Made by a program: the position numbers and the translations under genes. The notes beneath the pieces were generated by a model that worked only from the letters and a program-made list of their open reading frames with translations, searched no databases and had not been told where the DNA came from. From assembly GCA_003427395.1 (NCBI GenBank), contig BFEA01000164.1:1704810-1740552 (forward strand): DNA of 35,743 nt. Reading direction: 5' to 3'. This document shows positions 9,431-20,480 of this stretch, one piece after another. This stretch comes from Chara braunii. Its lineage: Eukaryota; Streptophyta; Charophyceae; Charales; Characeae. The first letter of the stretch is position 1. Every line of letters begins with the position of its first letter.

Positions 9431-10381
9431 AAAAATTATGGTGATCGGTTGGGATGCACGGCGCGTGTATTTTTGTGCGCAAGGTCACATTTATTTTTGT
9501 GTGGTACGCGCAGCAAATTGTTCAGGGGTCTGAACTGGTTGGTATTGCAGGCGGCAGTTTGGGACCATTGTGGGACCAAATGGGGCTGACTTGGCGTTTA
9601 ACGCAGTAGTTGGAGGAGTTTTGGACTGACGAGTTGGTTTGGGATTGTCGTTGAGGACGTAATGCTGTTGAGATCTGTGGTTCCATTAAGGACCAACTTT
9701 GTATGGTTGGAAGTTGGAACTGCAGTTGGGGCTGCATTGGGGAGGTTCTGGAAGCAAGATGGGTTAAGGTTTGTAACTACATGGGGATTATGGCGCAATG
9801 GAATGGCTACAACTGGGAGAGTTGTGAGCCGCACACTTTGGACTTCAACGATAATTGTCTTTTCAATTTTGATTGGAATATTACTCGGCTTTCTTGAGTG
9901 AGCCGGATCAATCTTCACTCAAGGTCAGTTGTGACTCAGTTCCCCTTCACGCATGTGTGAACCCACACTTTGCATGACCTTGCTTTGAATTCAGAGAAAA
10001 GGTAGAGTAGGGTGTGTGGATTTCATGCATGTGGGAAGGTGGGCTGACTTGGATGGGATGTGGATGGATTTCTTGTGGATTGGTTGTTTGACGTGGTGTG
10101 CAGGTAGGTAGAAGGATGCTTGCTATGGAGATTGACTTTGCTTGTTGGAGCAAAGAAAAATGATTGTCCTCTTTCTATCTTTTCACTTGCCTGAATGTCA
10201 AAAGTTCTTAGATTTAAAAAAAAAAAATAATAATTGCAATAAAAGCAGTAAACAAAAGTTATGAATATAATGAAGATGTCGTTAATTGGACTTAGTTTTC
10301 CTTAGGATTGACACATTCTATCCCAAATGATTTTATCTACATGTACTACCTGTCCAAATGAATCCCATTCTCTATCTCATT
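9431..10381. other. Non-coding stretch
   Basis: No gene is supported. An A-rich block (AAAAAAAAAAATAATAATT) lies near 10,216-10,235. Overlapping frames at 9598-9918 on both strands are complementary shadows with no domain. Confidence 0.5.
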
Positions 10382-11571
10382 CAATTTTTTTACGTCTAAG
10401 TTACCGTGAATTGAGAAGGGACGAGAATAATTGAAAACAACTTGCGGTGAACACATTCTTTTTCATCTACGAAGCATCCAAGGCGGGGGTTCGTATGCTT
10501 TCGGAGCCGGCCCTGTTATCGACTTGGAGTGGACCCGACTCGTCGGGGGTGGTACTTTGCCGACTCGGTGGTGACGGCCCAACCTCTGAGATCCGGGTCT
10601 TCGGGCTCAGGCGAGGGGGAGTATCCACAGACCACTTCCTAGAGGGAGAGGCATGCAACATGTCAAGCCATGTACATGATCAAGAATCATCCGCGAAGCA
10701 ACCTGTCATCCAAGAAGATTGAGAATGTATGGAGACAGATGTATGCGTGTTTAATCTTAGGTTGGCGGTAGATTGGAATGAACACTTTTGGCAGCGCATC
10801 TCATCAAGTCAAAACTAAGGTAGTCCGACTACCTTGTTGGCTGCATCAATATGATTGTCGGAAGCCAACTTCGCGTTAGCGGCTGTTTGAAGGTTTTGTG
10901 GAGTTCGACCCGGGGGGTCGAATTTTGTTTTGAATGTGTATTGTTGGATGTACCGTATGACGATTCTGATTCTTTCAGTTTCATTTCAGATTGGGTAAGT
11001 TCTTGTCGACTACGGTCGACTCCCTTTGGTGCAATTATGAATGATTGTTATGACTCTCTTTTGACGGTGTGTTTAAGGGATTAGGATGAGTTATGGTTTC
11101 ACGTTTGGTTGAGACCGTCCTAGTCGACCGACGCTTGCTTCACACCTAGGAGATCAGCGCCCTAGGAACAAACGACGTTCGGGTCCGCTTGGCGTTAACC
11201 AAACGTATCTATACTACAACGAACGAGCAAACGCCCTCGACCAACCTACCTCTGCAATTGCACTTAAAAACCTTTGCACGTAGGTCGGTAGCTCGGTAGG
11301 GATATGCCCCTAAGGGTGGTGACAACCCCTTAGGGAAGCAAGCTCATGCCCCGCGAGAACCTATCCTGTCGTAAGGGACCGCGGGATGTACAGCTGGCGC
11401 ACCCGGTCAGAGCGGCGAAGGAGCGATGCAACCACGTCCGTCTCGGTGGTTCACGGAAAAGTTATGCGTCGTTCCTAAGTTGTCTCTCGAAAGTATGTTT
11501 TGGGTAAACTCCTGCGTGACATGGCCGGGAGGGCCCTCGTTTTCGGGCATGGGCCGATGCGCTCGATAGGT
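10382..11571 (+). repeat. Dispersed 1.1-kb repeat, copy 2
   Basis: Direct repeat of 3655-4772. It matches 10,382-10,411, then has a ~67-bp segment (10,412-10,478) absent from copy 1, then matches to GCTCGATAGGT at 11,571. The match ends at exactly the base where the right arm of the 195-bp inverted repeat begins, so the original continuation seen after copy 1 (GGCGCCGATG) has been replaced here. Confidence 0.85.
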
Positions 11572-11765
11572 AAAAAGGCCTGAGCTGCACTCACTTGTTG
11601 TGGTTATGGGTTGAAGAATTCCCAGCCACGGTCTTTCTCTACGTTTTGTTTTTTTGTTTTTCTTTCTTTCCCACCACAATATCGAAGATCTTTGTGGTGG
11701 AGACCCCACCGTGGTCTCCCACATTAAAAATAGGCAGCCAAATGGCTACAACTAAAACCTGGACA
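11571..11765 (+). repeat. 195-bp inverted repeat, right arm
   Basis: Reverse complement of 8103-8297. It is sandwiched without spacer between copy 2 of the 1.1-kb repeat and the truncated chromovirus. The two junctions are therefore rearrangement breakpoints or insertion ends. Confidence 0.85.
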
Positions 11766-11788
11766 ATGGCTATAGACCCGTATAGTTC

Positions 11789-12886
11789 ATGTCAGCGAGG
11801 ATGCCCTGTGAAAAGGTTGCTGCCTCCACGTACATGAGAGAACTCTATGCTCTCAGGCACGCTTCAGATCATTGGAAGCACTACCTGCTTGGGAGGCACT
11901 TCAAAGTGTATTCGGACCACGAAACGCTTGGATGGTTAAAGACTCAGGCCAAGATGACACCTAAGTTGACTAGGTGGGCCGCAGAGATAGACCAATTCGA
12001 CTTTGAGCTCAAGCCAGTGAAGGGCAAGTACAACGTAGTTGCGGATGCTCTGAGTAAGTGGTCAGACTACTTTGGAGCTGTAGTACACTATCTAGATATA
12101 GGGAGAGACCTGCATGAGAAAGTGAGGCAAGCATATGCGCAGGACCCTATCTATAGCGACCTCCTAAAGAGAGTTAGAGAGGCCCTAAAGACTGAACCAG
12201 ATTACCGCACTACAGACGGGTTGTTGTTTGAGAAGACTAATGTGTTTAACCGCCTGTGCGTTCCCAACAGCGAAAAGATCCGCAGTTTAATTTTAGGGGA
12301 ATGCCACGATACTGAAGGGCATTTCGGTTGGCAAAAGACATTAGCCAACCTGATGCGTGCATATACCTGGCTAGGGATGAAGAATGATTGCATAGAGTAT
12401 GTCCGCAGTTGTAACGTGTGCCAGAGGAATAAGTCTACTACACGCGCGCCCCTAGGTCTTCTCAAACCCTTGCCTATTCCGGATCAGTCAGGAGACTCCG
12501 TGTCCATAGACTTCATGGACACCCAAGTCAAGAGTAGACATGGTAAGAGCGGTGTCATGGTCGTAGTGGACCGTTTTAGTAAATGTGCAGTTTTCGTTCC
12601 TTTGCCTGCAAAGGCACGTACGAACTTAGTTATACAGAAGTTTTTTGACTTTTGGGTTAGTGAGAATGGAATCTTAGTGTCAATAGTTAGTGATAGAGAC
12701 AGTCGTTTCACCAGCCAGAACTGGCAAGAACTCATGAGAGTCTACGAATCTAAGTTGTTAATGTCGTCCGGCCGTCACCCAGAGACTAACGGTCAGACAG
12801 AACAGATGAACAAGATCCTACAACAAGTTTTGCGCATGTACATTAGACCCGATCAGATTAACTGGATGAGATGTTGCCTAAGGTAG
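11789..12886 (+). pseudogene. Chromovirus RNase H C-terminal part and integrase core
   Basis: 365 codons. Residues 1-90 are the RNase H end, with ELYALRHASDHWKHYLLGR, VYSDHETL and the ADALSK box. The integrase zinc-binding domain has H173, H178, C208 and C211 (H-x4-H-x29-C-x2-C). The integrase catalytic triad is complete and correctly spaced: D241 (SIDFMD), D302 (SDRDSRF, 60 residues later) and E338 (GQTE, 35 residues between). Integrase inserts the element cDNA into host DNA. The frame ends early at NWMRCCLR. The expected continuation is in the -1 frame at 12,871, giving a frame break near 12,868. Confidence 0.85.
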
Positions 12887-13596
12887 CTAGTGCATACAAC
12901 AACAACGTACATCTATCCACGTGTCGCACTCCCAATGAGTTGCACAAGTCCTTTAGACCGCGCAGACCGTTCGAAGGATTGAACCAGGATCAGATTCACA
13001 GATTACCGCCCGGTACCAGGGAGTTTGCGATACAGCACGAAAAGGAGTTAGCCACTGTTGTTGAGAACCTTCGGACGGCCCAGCACAGAATGATAGAGCA
13101 GGCTAACAAGCACCGTCGCCCATCACAGTTTCACGTAGGCAACTTAGTCTGGGTCAAGGCAAAAGAGTTTGCACCGGAAGAAAACATCTCGCAGAAGTTA
13201 CTGCCTGCATATAGAGGACCATGGCCAGTTCTAGGCGTCAAGGGCGGAGAGGATATACCGTCCTACAATATTAGGATTCCAACACACCTCCACACATACC
13301 CTGTGTTTCATGCTTCAAAGTTGCTACCGTGTGTCACTAGTCAACAGTTCCCTTCCAGGAGATCCATGATCCCACCGGATATGGATGGGAGCTATGACAT
13401 AGAGGGCATTGTAGAAGAGGATGTGTTTAGGACAGGAGGTAGAGGTCGTCCCCAGAAACAGTATAAAGTCCGGTTTGCCTATCAGGAACCGGAAGACAAC
13501 CGCTGGTTCACGAAAGCAGAACTTCTAGAGACTGTTCCCGACATAGTCAGAGCCTATGAGCATGACAAGAAAGGTAAAGGTCCCGCCTTGGACTGA
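12871..13596 (+). pseudogene. Chromovirus integrase C-terminal region with chromodomain-like tail
   Basis: 241 codons in the -1 frame relative to the upstream part. It starts with LPKVASAYNNNVH, the normal end of the integrase core, followed by the GPY/F-type region (LLPAYRGPWPVLGV, HVFHASKLL-like VFHASKLLP). Residues ~195-235 (QYKVRFAYQEPEDNRWFTKA) match the chromodomain pattern of an aromatic strand, an acidic turn and a Trp. In chromoviruses this domain can steer integration to heterochromatin. It ends at TGA 13,594. Confidence 0.8.
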
Positions 13597-14576
13597 AATT
13601 TTCTCGGAGGACCTCGAAATTAGGACGGCGAGAGTGAAACGGTTTTCACCTTTTAGCAGTGGCGGATGCAGTACCCAGGGTTCGATCCCTAGACCTCACC
13701 CTACCCATGTACAGTATCTGTGTAGACCCCGAGAATTGAACCTGTGACCTGTGTATTCGTAGGCAGTTGGTAGGCCTGTCGTAGGTCCATAGGCAGCAGG
13801 GGTTCGATCTGTAGGTCTATAGCGTAGGAGTCTTAGTGAGTTCCAGAAGCTTAGCTGTAGACCCTCTAGAAGGTAGGCAAGTGGGCAAGTGGGCAAGTGG
13901 AGAGGCAAGTGGTGGACTAAACCGCAGTGCAACAGCAGTACAACGTCGGTAGGATAGCGGAAGTCCAGAGTCAGTCAGCGGAAGGTCCAGTCAGTCCCAG
14001 GCCGGTCCAGCAAGTACCACAGGGGGACTGTGAGCACCAAGGGCCGATGGCAAAGGGCAGACCAACGAGTTTTTGAAGTATAAATCAAGAGGCAGCGCCC
14101 AGCCATTCATTCATTCCTGCGTGAGCCATGCGGAAGCGCTGCCATAGCGACTTGTGCAAGGAGGTCTGCAGATCCCGGAGGACGCAGTGGGCAAGAGAGA
14201 GGGAGTTAGTCTAGCGATAGGTTAGATGCAGCGACAACTGCCATAGCTGTAGTTAGTAGTGAGTGTGTGTGTGTGCTCGGGTGTTAGAGTGATGCGTGTG
14301 GGATATCCAGAGTGATCAAGTGTATGTGAACAGTGAGAGGTTTGGGCGCTGAAGTTGCCATAGCCATTTGAGAGTGAACTCGTATTTGAAAGCCATATCT
14401 CTGAGTTTTGAGTGGGCGCATGTCGCCAGTATGCTGCGTTGCTGTTTACATGCATGAAAAGTGTGTTTGAGAACGAGTTTGATTACAAAGGTCCTAGGGA
14501 CCTCAAGGGGGCATGCGGGACCTTAGGTGGGGTCGGTTAGGGTAAGTCAAGGGGCAAGGTCGATTAGGATGTGAAA
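13597..14576. other. Non-coding stretch downstream of the chromovirus
   Basis: Could be the 3' untranslated region and LTR of the chromovirus, but no TG...CA boundary can be set. It holds a four-copy GGCAAGTG minisatellite at about 13,876-13,912 and a short GT run near 14,262-14,275. Nothing else is recognised. Confidence 0.5.
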
Positions 14577-14608
14577 CTTCTTTCTCTCTCTCTCTCTCTC
14601 TCCCCCCT

Positions 14609-14653
<45 letters not shown>
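14577..14653 (+). repeat. (CT)n microsatellite abutting an assembly gap
   Basis: CT repeats with one CCCCCC interruption. The array runs into the gap, so its length is unknown. Reading frames spanning it and the gap are artefacts. Confidence 0.95.
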
Positions 14654-14788
14654 NNNNNNNNNNNNNNNNNNNNNNNNNNNNNNNNNNNNNNNNNNNNNNN
14701 NNNNNNNNNNNNNNNNNNNNNNNNNNNNNNNNNNNNNNNNNNNNNNNNNNNNNNNNNNNNNNNNNNNNNNNNNNNNNNNNNNNNNNNN
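14654..14788. other. Assembly gap (135 N)
   Basis: Undetermined bases inside a CT microsatellite. The true size may differ from 135. Confidence 0.99.
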
Positions 14789-15555
14789 ACTCTCCCCTCA
14801 CCCTTTCCCTCCATGGCATGTGACTAACCTCTCCCTCCACCTGTTACATTGCCAGGGAACGAACGGCAAAGAACTTGACCCTCACTTGGTGGAAAGCGAG
14901 GACAAGGGGGGGGCTGCCGGTCCCTTGCGCCACCAAGAAGGAAAAGGTACCAGACTTTTGAGAGCATCTCGGAAAGCGGAAAGGAGTGAAGTTTTGTGAC
15001 AAGGTCAGTTTGACTCAACCATCCTCCCCGACTGCATGACTAAGATGAAGGCATGGCTTGCTTGAGGGAAGGGAAAGACAACCAAAGGATGATCGAGGGG
15101 CAAAGGAAACTTAGGCTTGTGGGAAGGGGCGATGTGTTGACCCCAATGGGGATTGTACTTGGCCTTTGCTTTGTGTGGTCTTGCGCACGTGAGTAGCCTA
15201 GGTTGGTCTGAGCGGGACTGCGTCCGCCAGGATGCGGACGGGAATAGGGGAACCAACGAGGGAAGGACTTAGACCTCACCTAAACTATGAATGCAGGATG
15301 GGTTTGATGGTCGGATGTTTGGAGAACTGATAGACGTCTGGATGTGGCTTGTGTGATGACGAATGCAATGACACTCTTGAATGCAATGGAAGCCCGGAAG
15401 GACTAAGGGCAGTCTTGGATAGGTGAATGCAATGCTAGTCGCTCAAGCAAAAAAAATATGGCGGCAAGGGGTCCGGGCGAAGTCACCCCACCCCAAGGAT
15501 GCCATAGGGGTTGTCTTGAGCCACTAGACTTAGCGAAAAGGTGCGTGGCCCAATG
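14789..15555 (+). repeat. (CT)n-associated dispersed element, copy 1
   Basis: Aligns along its length with 24,564-25,345 in the same orientation, roughly 70% by eye. Shared anchors are CACTTGGTGGA, GCCACCAAGAAGG, GGTCAGTTTGACTCAA, CCCCGACTGCATGACTA and GTGTTGACCCC. A reading frame of identical length is kept in both over the first part (PHLVE..., KG, then HQEGKG), 23 residues without an indel. The CT tract ends in a CAG-like site just before this frame, resembling a pyrimidine tract and 3' splice site. The frame is faintly like the His half of a BED zinc finger from hAT transposons, but this is speculative. Confidence 0.7.
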
Positions 15556-15557
15556 CA

Positions 15558-16700
15558 CATAGAGGAGAGATCAACTAAGTACGAACCGAAACACAACAAC
15601 ATACATCAACTTGACAATGAGAAGCTTGAACTAATGAAGGACAGATGCCCGTGGAGGAAAGATAAACTAAGTATGAACCCGAACATCACAACATACACGA
15701 ACTTGACAATGAGAAGTTTGGACTAGTGAAGGAAACATGCACATGGAGGAAAGACCAGCTAAGTATGAACCGGAACATCACAACATACATGAACTTGACA
15801 ATGAGAAACTTGAACTAGTGAAAAGGCACATGCACATAGAGGAGATACCAACTAAGTACGAACCGGAACATCACAACATACATGAATTTGAAAATGAGAA
15901 GCTTGAATTAGTGAAGGGCACATGCGCATAGAGGAAAGATCAACTAAGTATGAATCGGAGCATCATAACACACATGAACTTGACAATGAGAAGCTAGAAC
16001 TAGTGAAAGGCATATGCACATAGAGGAGAGATCAACTAAGTATGAATCAGAACATCCCAACACACATGAACTTGATAATGAGAAGTTAGAACTAGTGAAA
16101 GTCACTTCACATGGAGGACAGATCAATTAAGTACGAACCGGAACACCACAACATACATGAACTTTACAATGAGAAGCTTGAACTAGTGAAGGACACATGC
16201 ACGTGGAGGAAAGATCAACTAAGTATGAACCCGAACATCACAACATACACGAACTTGACAATGAGAAGCTTGGACTAGTGAAGGACACATGCACATGGGG
16301 GAAAGACCAACTAAGTATGAATCGGAACATCACAACATACATGAACTTGACAATGAGAAACTTGAACTAGTGAAAAGGCACATGCACATAAAGGAAAGAT
16401 CAACTAAGTACGAACCGGAACATCACAACATACATGAATTTGAAAATGAGAAGCTAGAACTAGTGAAAGGCACTTGCACATGGAGGAGAGATCAACTAAG
16501 TATAAATCGGAACATCACAACACCCATGAACTTGACAATGAGAAGCTAGAACTAGTGAAAGGTACATGCACATAGAGGGGAGATCCACTAAGTATGAATC
16601 GGAACATCACAATATACACGAATTTGACAATGACAAGCTTGAACTAGTGAAGGACACATGCACATGGAGAAAAGATCAACTTAGTATGAGCCGGGACATC
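15558..16700 (+). repeat. Satellite family 1, 92-bp period, ~12.4 units
   Basis: Units begin with CATRGAGGARAGATCAACTA at 15,558, 15,650, 15,742, 15,835, 15,927, 16,019, 16,110, 16,202, 16,294, 16,387, 16,479, 16,571 and 16,663. The period is 91-93 bp. Units of 93 bp translate into a repeated 31-residue peptide (KYEPEHHNIHELDNEKLEL), but 91- and 92-bp units break the frame, so this is satellite DNA and not a repeat protein. The last unit switches into family 2 at about 16,700. Confidence 0.95.
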
Positions 16701-16972
16701 ATCATGTGAGAGCTAGTGAGTGAGATTTGCTCAAACACATCCTCATGGCTCATGTATGCAACCAAGTTTGAAATAGACTGCCATCATGTGAGAGTTGAGC
16801 CATGTATGTGAGTGAGCCTTGCTCAAACACATGTCCATGGCTCATGCATGCAACCGAGCTTGAAACAAACTGCCATCACGTGAGAGTTGAGCCATGTATT
16901 TGAGTGAGACTTGCTCAAACACCTGCCCATGGCTCATGTATGCAACCAAATTTGAAACGGAATGTCATCATC
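16700..16972 (+). repeat. Satellite family 2, 92-bp period, ~3 units
   Basis: The unit start CATCATGTGAGAG lies at 16,700, 16,782, 16,874 and (degenerate) 16,966. Spacing is 82, 92 and 92 bp. The first unit lacks about 10 bp. The internal phrase GCTCAAACAC is conserved in all units. Confidence 0.9.
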
Positions 16973-18630
16973 TACCATGTCAATGGAAGGCAAGATCTAC
17001 ACTGGTCCAAATCACAAGTAATGAGCGTGAGATCATCCATGAAAGAATCAGAGCATCTCCTACTAGCATGTGAGTGAAAGGCAAGATCTACACTAGTCCA
17101 TATCACAAGTAATGAGCGTGAGATCATCCATGAACGAATCGGAGCATCTCCTACTAGCATGTCAGTGAAAAGCAGGATCTGCACTAGTCCAAACCACAAG
17201 CAATGAGCATGACATCATTCATGAAAGAATCGGAACATCTGCTACTAGTGTGTGAGTGAAATGCAAGAGTTACACTACGCTATATCACAAGATTTGAGCA
17301 AGAGATCATCCATGGAAGAATCGGAGGCTCTCCTACCAGCATGTGAGTAAAAAGCAAGGTCTATACTAGTCCAAATCACAAGTAATGAGCATGGGATCAT
17401 TCATGAAAGAATTGGAACATTTCCTACTAGTGTGTGGGTGAAATGCAAGAGTTACACTAGTCCAAATCACAAGTGATGAGCATAAGATCATCCATGAAAG
17501 AATGAGAGCATCTCCTACGAGCATGTGAGTGAAAAGCAAGATCTACACTAGTCCAAATCACAAGTAATGAACATGAGATCATTCATGAAAGAATCGGAAC
17601 ATCTCCTTCTAGTGTGTGAGTGAAATGCAAGAGTTACACTAGGCTATATAACAAGATTTGAGCAAGAGATCATCCATGGAAGAATTGGAGGATCGCCTAC
17701 TAGCATGTGAGTGAAAAGCAAGATCTACACTAGTCCAAATCACAAGTAACGAGCATGAGATCATTCATGAAAAAATCGGAACATCTCCTACTAGCATGTG
17801 AGTGAAAAGCAAGATCTACACTAGTCCAAATCACAAGTAATGAGCATGAGATCATTCATGAAAGAATCGGAACATCTCCTACTAGTATGTGAGTGAAAAG
17901 CAAGATCTACACTAGTCCAAATCACAAGTAATGAGCATGAGATCATTCATGAAAGAATCGGAACATCTCCTACTAGTGTGTGAGTGAAATGCAAGAGTTA
18001 TATAGGCTATATCACAAGATTTGAGCAAGAGATCATCCATGGAAGAATCGGAGGATCGCCTACTAGCATGTGAGTGAAAGGCAAGATCTACACTAGTCCA
18101 AATCACAAGTAATGAGCATGAGATCATCCATGAAAGAATCAAAGCATCTCCTACTTGTATATGAGTGAAAAGCAAGATCTACACTAGTCCAAATCACACG
18201 TAATGAGCATGAGATCATTCATGAAAGAATCCGAACATCTCCTACTAGCATGTGAGTGAAAAGCAAAGATTTACACTTGTCCAAATCACAAGTAATGAGC
18301 ATGAGATCATTCATGAAAGAATCGGAACATCTCCTACTAGTGTGTGAGTGAAATGCAAGAGTTACACTTGGCTATATCACAAGATTTGAGCAAGAGATCA
18401 TCCATGGAAGAATCGGAGGATCTCCTACTAGCATGTGAGTGAAAAGCAAGATCTACACTAGTCCAAATCACAAGTAATGAGCATGAGATCATCCATGAAA
18501 GAATCGGAGCATCTTCTACTAGCATGTGAGTGAAAAGCAAGATCTACACTAGTTCAAATCACAAGTAATGAGCATGAGATCATTCATGAAAGAATCGGAA
18601 TATCTCCTACTAGTGTGTGAGTGAAATGCA
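16973..18630 (+). repeat. Satellite family 3, 91-bp period, ~18 units, with higher-order structure
   Basis: The consensus runs CATGTGAGTGAAAAGCAAGA, then ACTAGTCCAAATCACAAGTA, then GAATCGGAACATCTCCTACT. Units start about every 91 bp from 16,977 to 18,613. A variant B unit (TGTGAGTGAAATGCAAGAG, then CTATATCACAAGATTTGAGC) starts at 17,251, 17,615, 17,979 and 18,343, each exactly 364 bp (4 monomers) apart. A hybrid B/A unit sits midway at 17,433, and a final partial B at 18,616 is three monomers further. Frames on the minus strand are satellite artefacts. Confidence 0.95.
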
Positions 18631-18678
18631 GAAGAATGAGAAGAAGAAGAAAAAGGAAGAAGAAGAAGAAAAAGAAGC
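18631..18678 (+). repeat. (GAA)n-like purine tract ending the satellite
   Basis: GAAGAA repeats with A and G interruptions follow directly on a truncated family 3 monomer. Confidence 0.85.
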
Positions 18679-19898
18679 ATCCTTTTCTTAACTCACCTTG
18701 TTAATGTTTTGGAGATGGAGTCTCAATCTTGATGAGGCTTCTTCCTCCTTGCACAAAACACCTTTTTGGTTATGGCCTCCTTCGTCCCCAAGCCACTCTC
18801 CTCCCTCTCTCTCCTTCTCTCATGTTATCACAAGCTCCAATCACCATAGCTATGGAGTTCTCCCCTCTAGGAGGGCAAATGAGACCCCCTCTAGCCTCTC
18901 TATCTTCCTCATACGCAGGGGGCTATGGCGGATCACCTCCCTAGGGCCAGCCTCACTACCGCTAGTCTCTAGAGCTCCTCCCCCTTGCTCATGGTCTCCA
19001 CGAAGCTCCTAAACTGGCATGGGTTCCCCTCTCCTCTCTCCAAGTGAAAAAGTGTTCCTATGAGCTCACTTGGGCAGCATGGGAACTCCTCATGCAATTG
19101 TGAAAGTGGCGGACTAAATTCCCAACTTATGTAAGGCAGAAACTTGCAGTCCGGCCAGCCTATGGGCCTCCCCATGTGCCTTGAGGTGAACCGAGGTACC
19201 CCCTAGGCAAAATTCTACCACTAGGCCCTTTCGGAGGTACCCGGGCCTCTTTTTGGTCAAGTACATGCAGTCCGAGTTGTTGGTACCAACTCGGAATGCC
19301 TCTTGGCCTCCTTTGGCCTCTTTTTCACCTCACAAATGCTGCCCCGTTGGGTCCCAATGCCAAAGGGGCAACTTTACTTTAGAGAAAAAGGCCTAGTGGA
19401 CCTTTTTCTCGAATTTTTCAGTTTGTACCCCATTTTTGGTAGGCCGAGATATTTTTCCATGTAGCGGCACATTTTCAGCTGTGGATCTGGCTGAGATTTA
19501 AGGCCAACGATATTCCGTGCCACCCCCTAGTAGCCCTTTCTTCAATTTTGAGCCCCTAAGTCTACTTTTTCAATTTTTGGTGCATCTGGCTCTCTTTTTG
19601 GGCCAAATGCACAGTTTTGTCCCTTCCCCTCTTTTGTTTCTTTCCATTTTGGGCTGCCACCTCATTCCGGGGCTAGCCGTTTTGAGCTGGCCCACAAAAA
19701 ATGGTTAGTTCCTCTCCACCATGAGATCTGATCTCAGATCCATAATCCAAAAAGAAACTGGTCATTTCTCTTTTGCATTTTCTCTCATTTTTTTTTTTTA
19801 ATTCAGATTTTATTGAGATATGGCCCCAAGGGCCATATCTTTGCAATCCAGATTGCCCTCCCTCATTCTAGGACGGATGAGGTCACAGTTGGGACCTG
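18679..19898. other. Non-coding stretch with small dyads
   Basis: Pyrimidine-biased, with no supported gene. It includes the dyad CCGAGTTG/CAACTCGG at 19,272-19,294. It appears to be the beginning of the element whose duplicated parts follow. Confidence 0.5.
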
Positions 19899-20480
19899 CC
19901 AATCCCTACTGTGCAGGTCCCAATAGGCCGACACACTCTCCTCCACTCTTTCTCCCTTTTTGTCTCATTCTCCCTCCCTTTTCTCTCATTTTTTTTTTCT
20001 TTTTCTTTTATTTCAGTTGTGATAAGTGTCAAACTGTTGTGCACCCTCTTTCTAGGCCTTAGGATCTCATTTAAGGCCAGGTTCATGGCTGGTACTAGGT
20101 CGTTATATCTCGGATTTCAACAATGGCACCCCCATGCTCCTAGAGGGCTCCATTTTGCCTCCGTTTGTCCAATTTTGAGCCCCCTTTGCTCCGATTTTCT
20201 AAGGACAACCTTTTTCTCATGTTGAGTCTCTTGAGGCTCTATTTTCTCATGCCTAGCTAATCCGAGATATTTCGGACTGCCGGGCAGCCCTCCCAACACC
20301 ATTATTTTACTTTCCTTTCTCCCCATAACTCTCCCACTTACCCCCACTAGTGTTAGCACTAGTGGTGCTAATATTTCCCATCATCTAGATCCTTGATCTC
20401 GACGGTGCCGTTTGCTTGTACAATCATTCCTTGTGCTTGCTCATGGTTCATTTGGGACATCTCAAGTCCCCGCCACTTTC
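19899..20480 (+). repeat. Diverged duplication, copy A
   Basis: Aligns in pieces with 21,325-21,910 at a constant offset of about 1421 bp. Shared anchors are GGACCTGCCARTCCCTACT, CGTTATATCTCGGA, TGATCCGAGAT/TAATCCGAGAT, AGTGGTGCTAATATT, and a GATCTCGA...GACGGTGC block. Much of the intervening sequence has diverged. Contains the dyad TTAGCAC/GTGCTAA at 20,353-20,371. Confidence 0.75.

Larger units (their letters stand above)
11768..13596 (+). mobile_element. 5'-truncated Ty3/gypsy chromovirus (RNase H - integrase - chromodomain)
   Basis: Only the 3' half of pol is present. Gag, protease and reverse transcriptase are missing, and homology begins inside RNase H at the junction with the 195-bp repeat. 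A TAG lies just upstream of the first usable ATG (GYRPV, stop, FMSARM). No clear LTR, polypurine tract or target duplication was identified downstream. The order RNase H, H2C2 finger, DD35E core and terminal chromo-like domain defines chromoviruses. Confidence 0.85.

Noticed and set aside
9598-9918. Membrane-protein-like frame ending in a hydrophobic helix (IIVFSILIGILLGFLE)
   Set aside because: It has overlapping frames on both strands, no homology and no start context. A chance helix is likely.
14503-14999. Frames of 97-142 codons spanning the N gap
   Set aside because: They consist of CT repeat, unknown bases and a short flank. Only the short PHLVE segment after the gap is retained as an observation.
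15541-16549. Repeat protein with a 31-residue unit (KYEPEHHNIHELDNEKLEL)
   Set aside because: Units of 91 and 92 bp destroy the frame between copies, and the same DNA occurs inverted at 23.4 kb. It is satellite DNA.
16973-18630. CRISPR-like array
   Set aside because: The 91-bp units are contiguous and similar over their whole length, with no unique spacers and no cas genes in a eukaryotic context.
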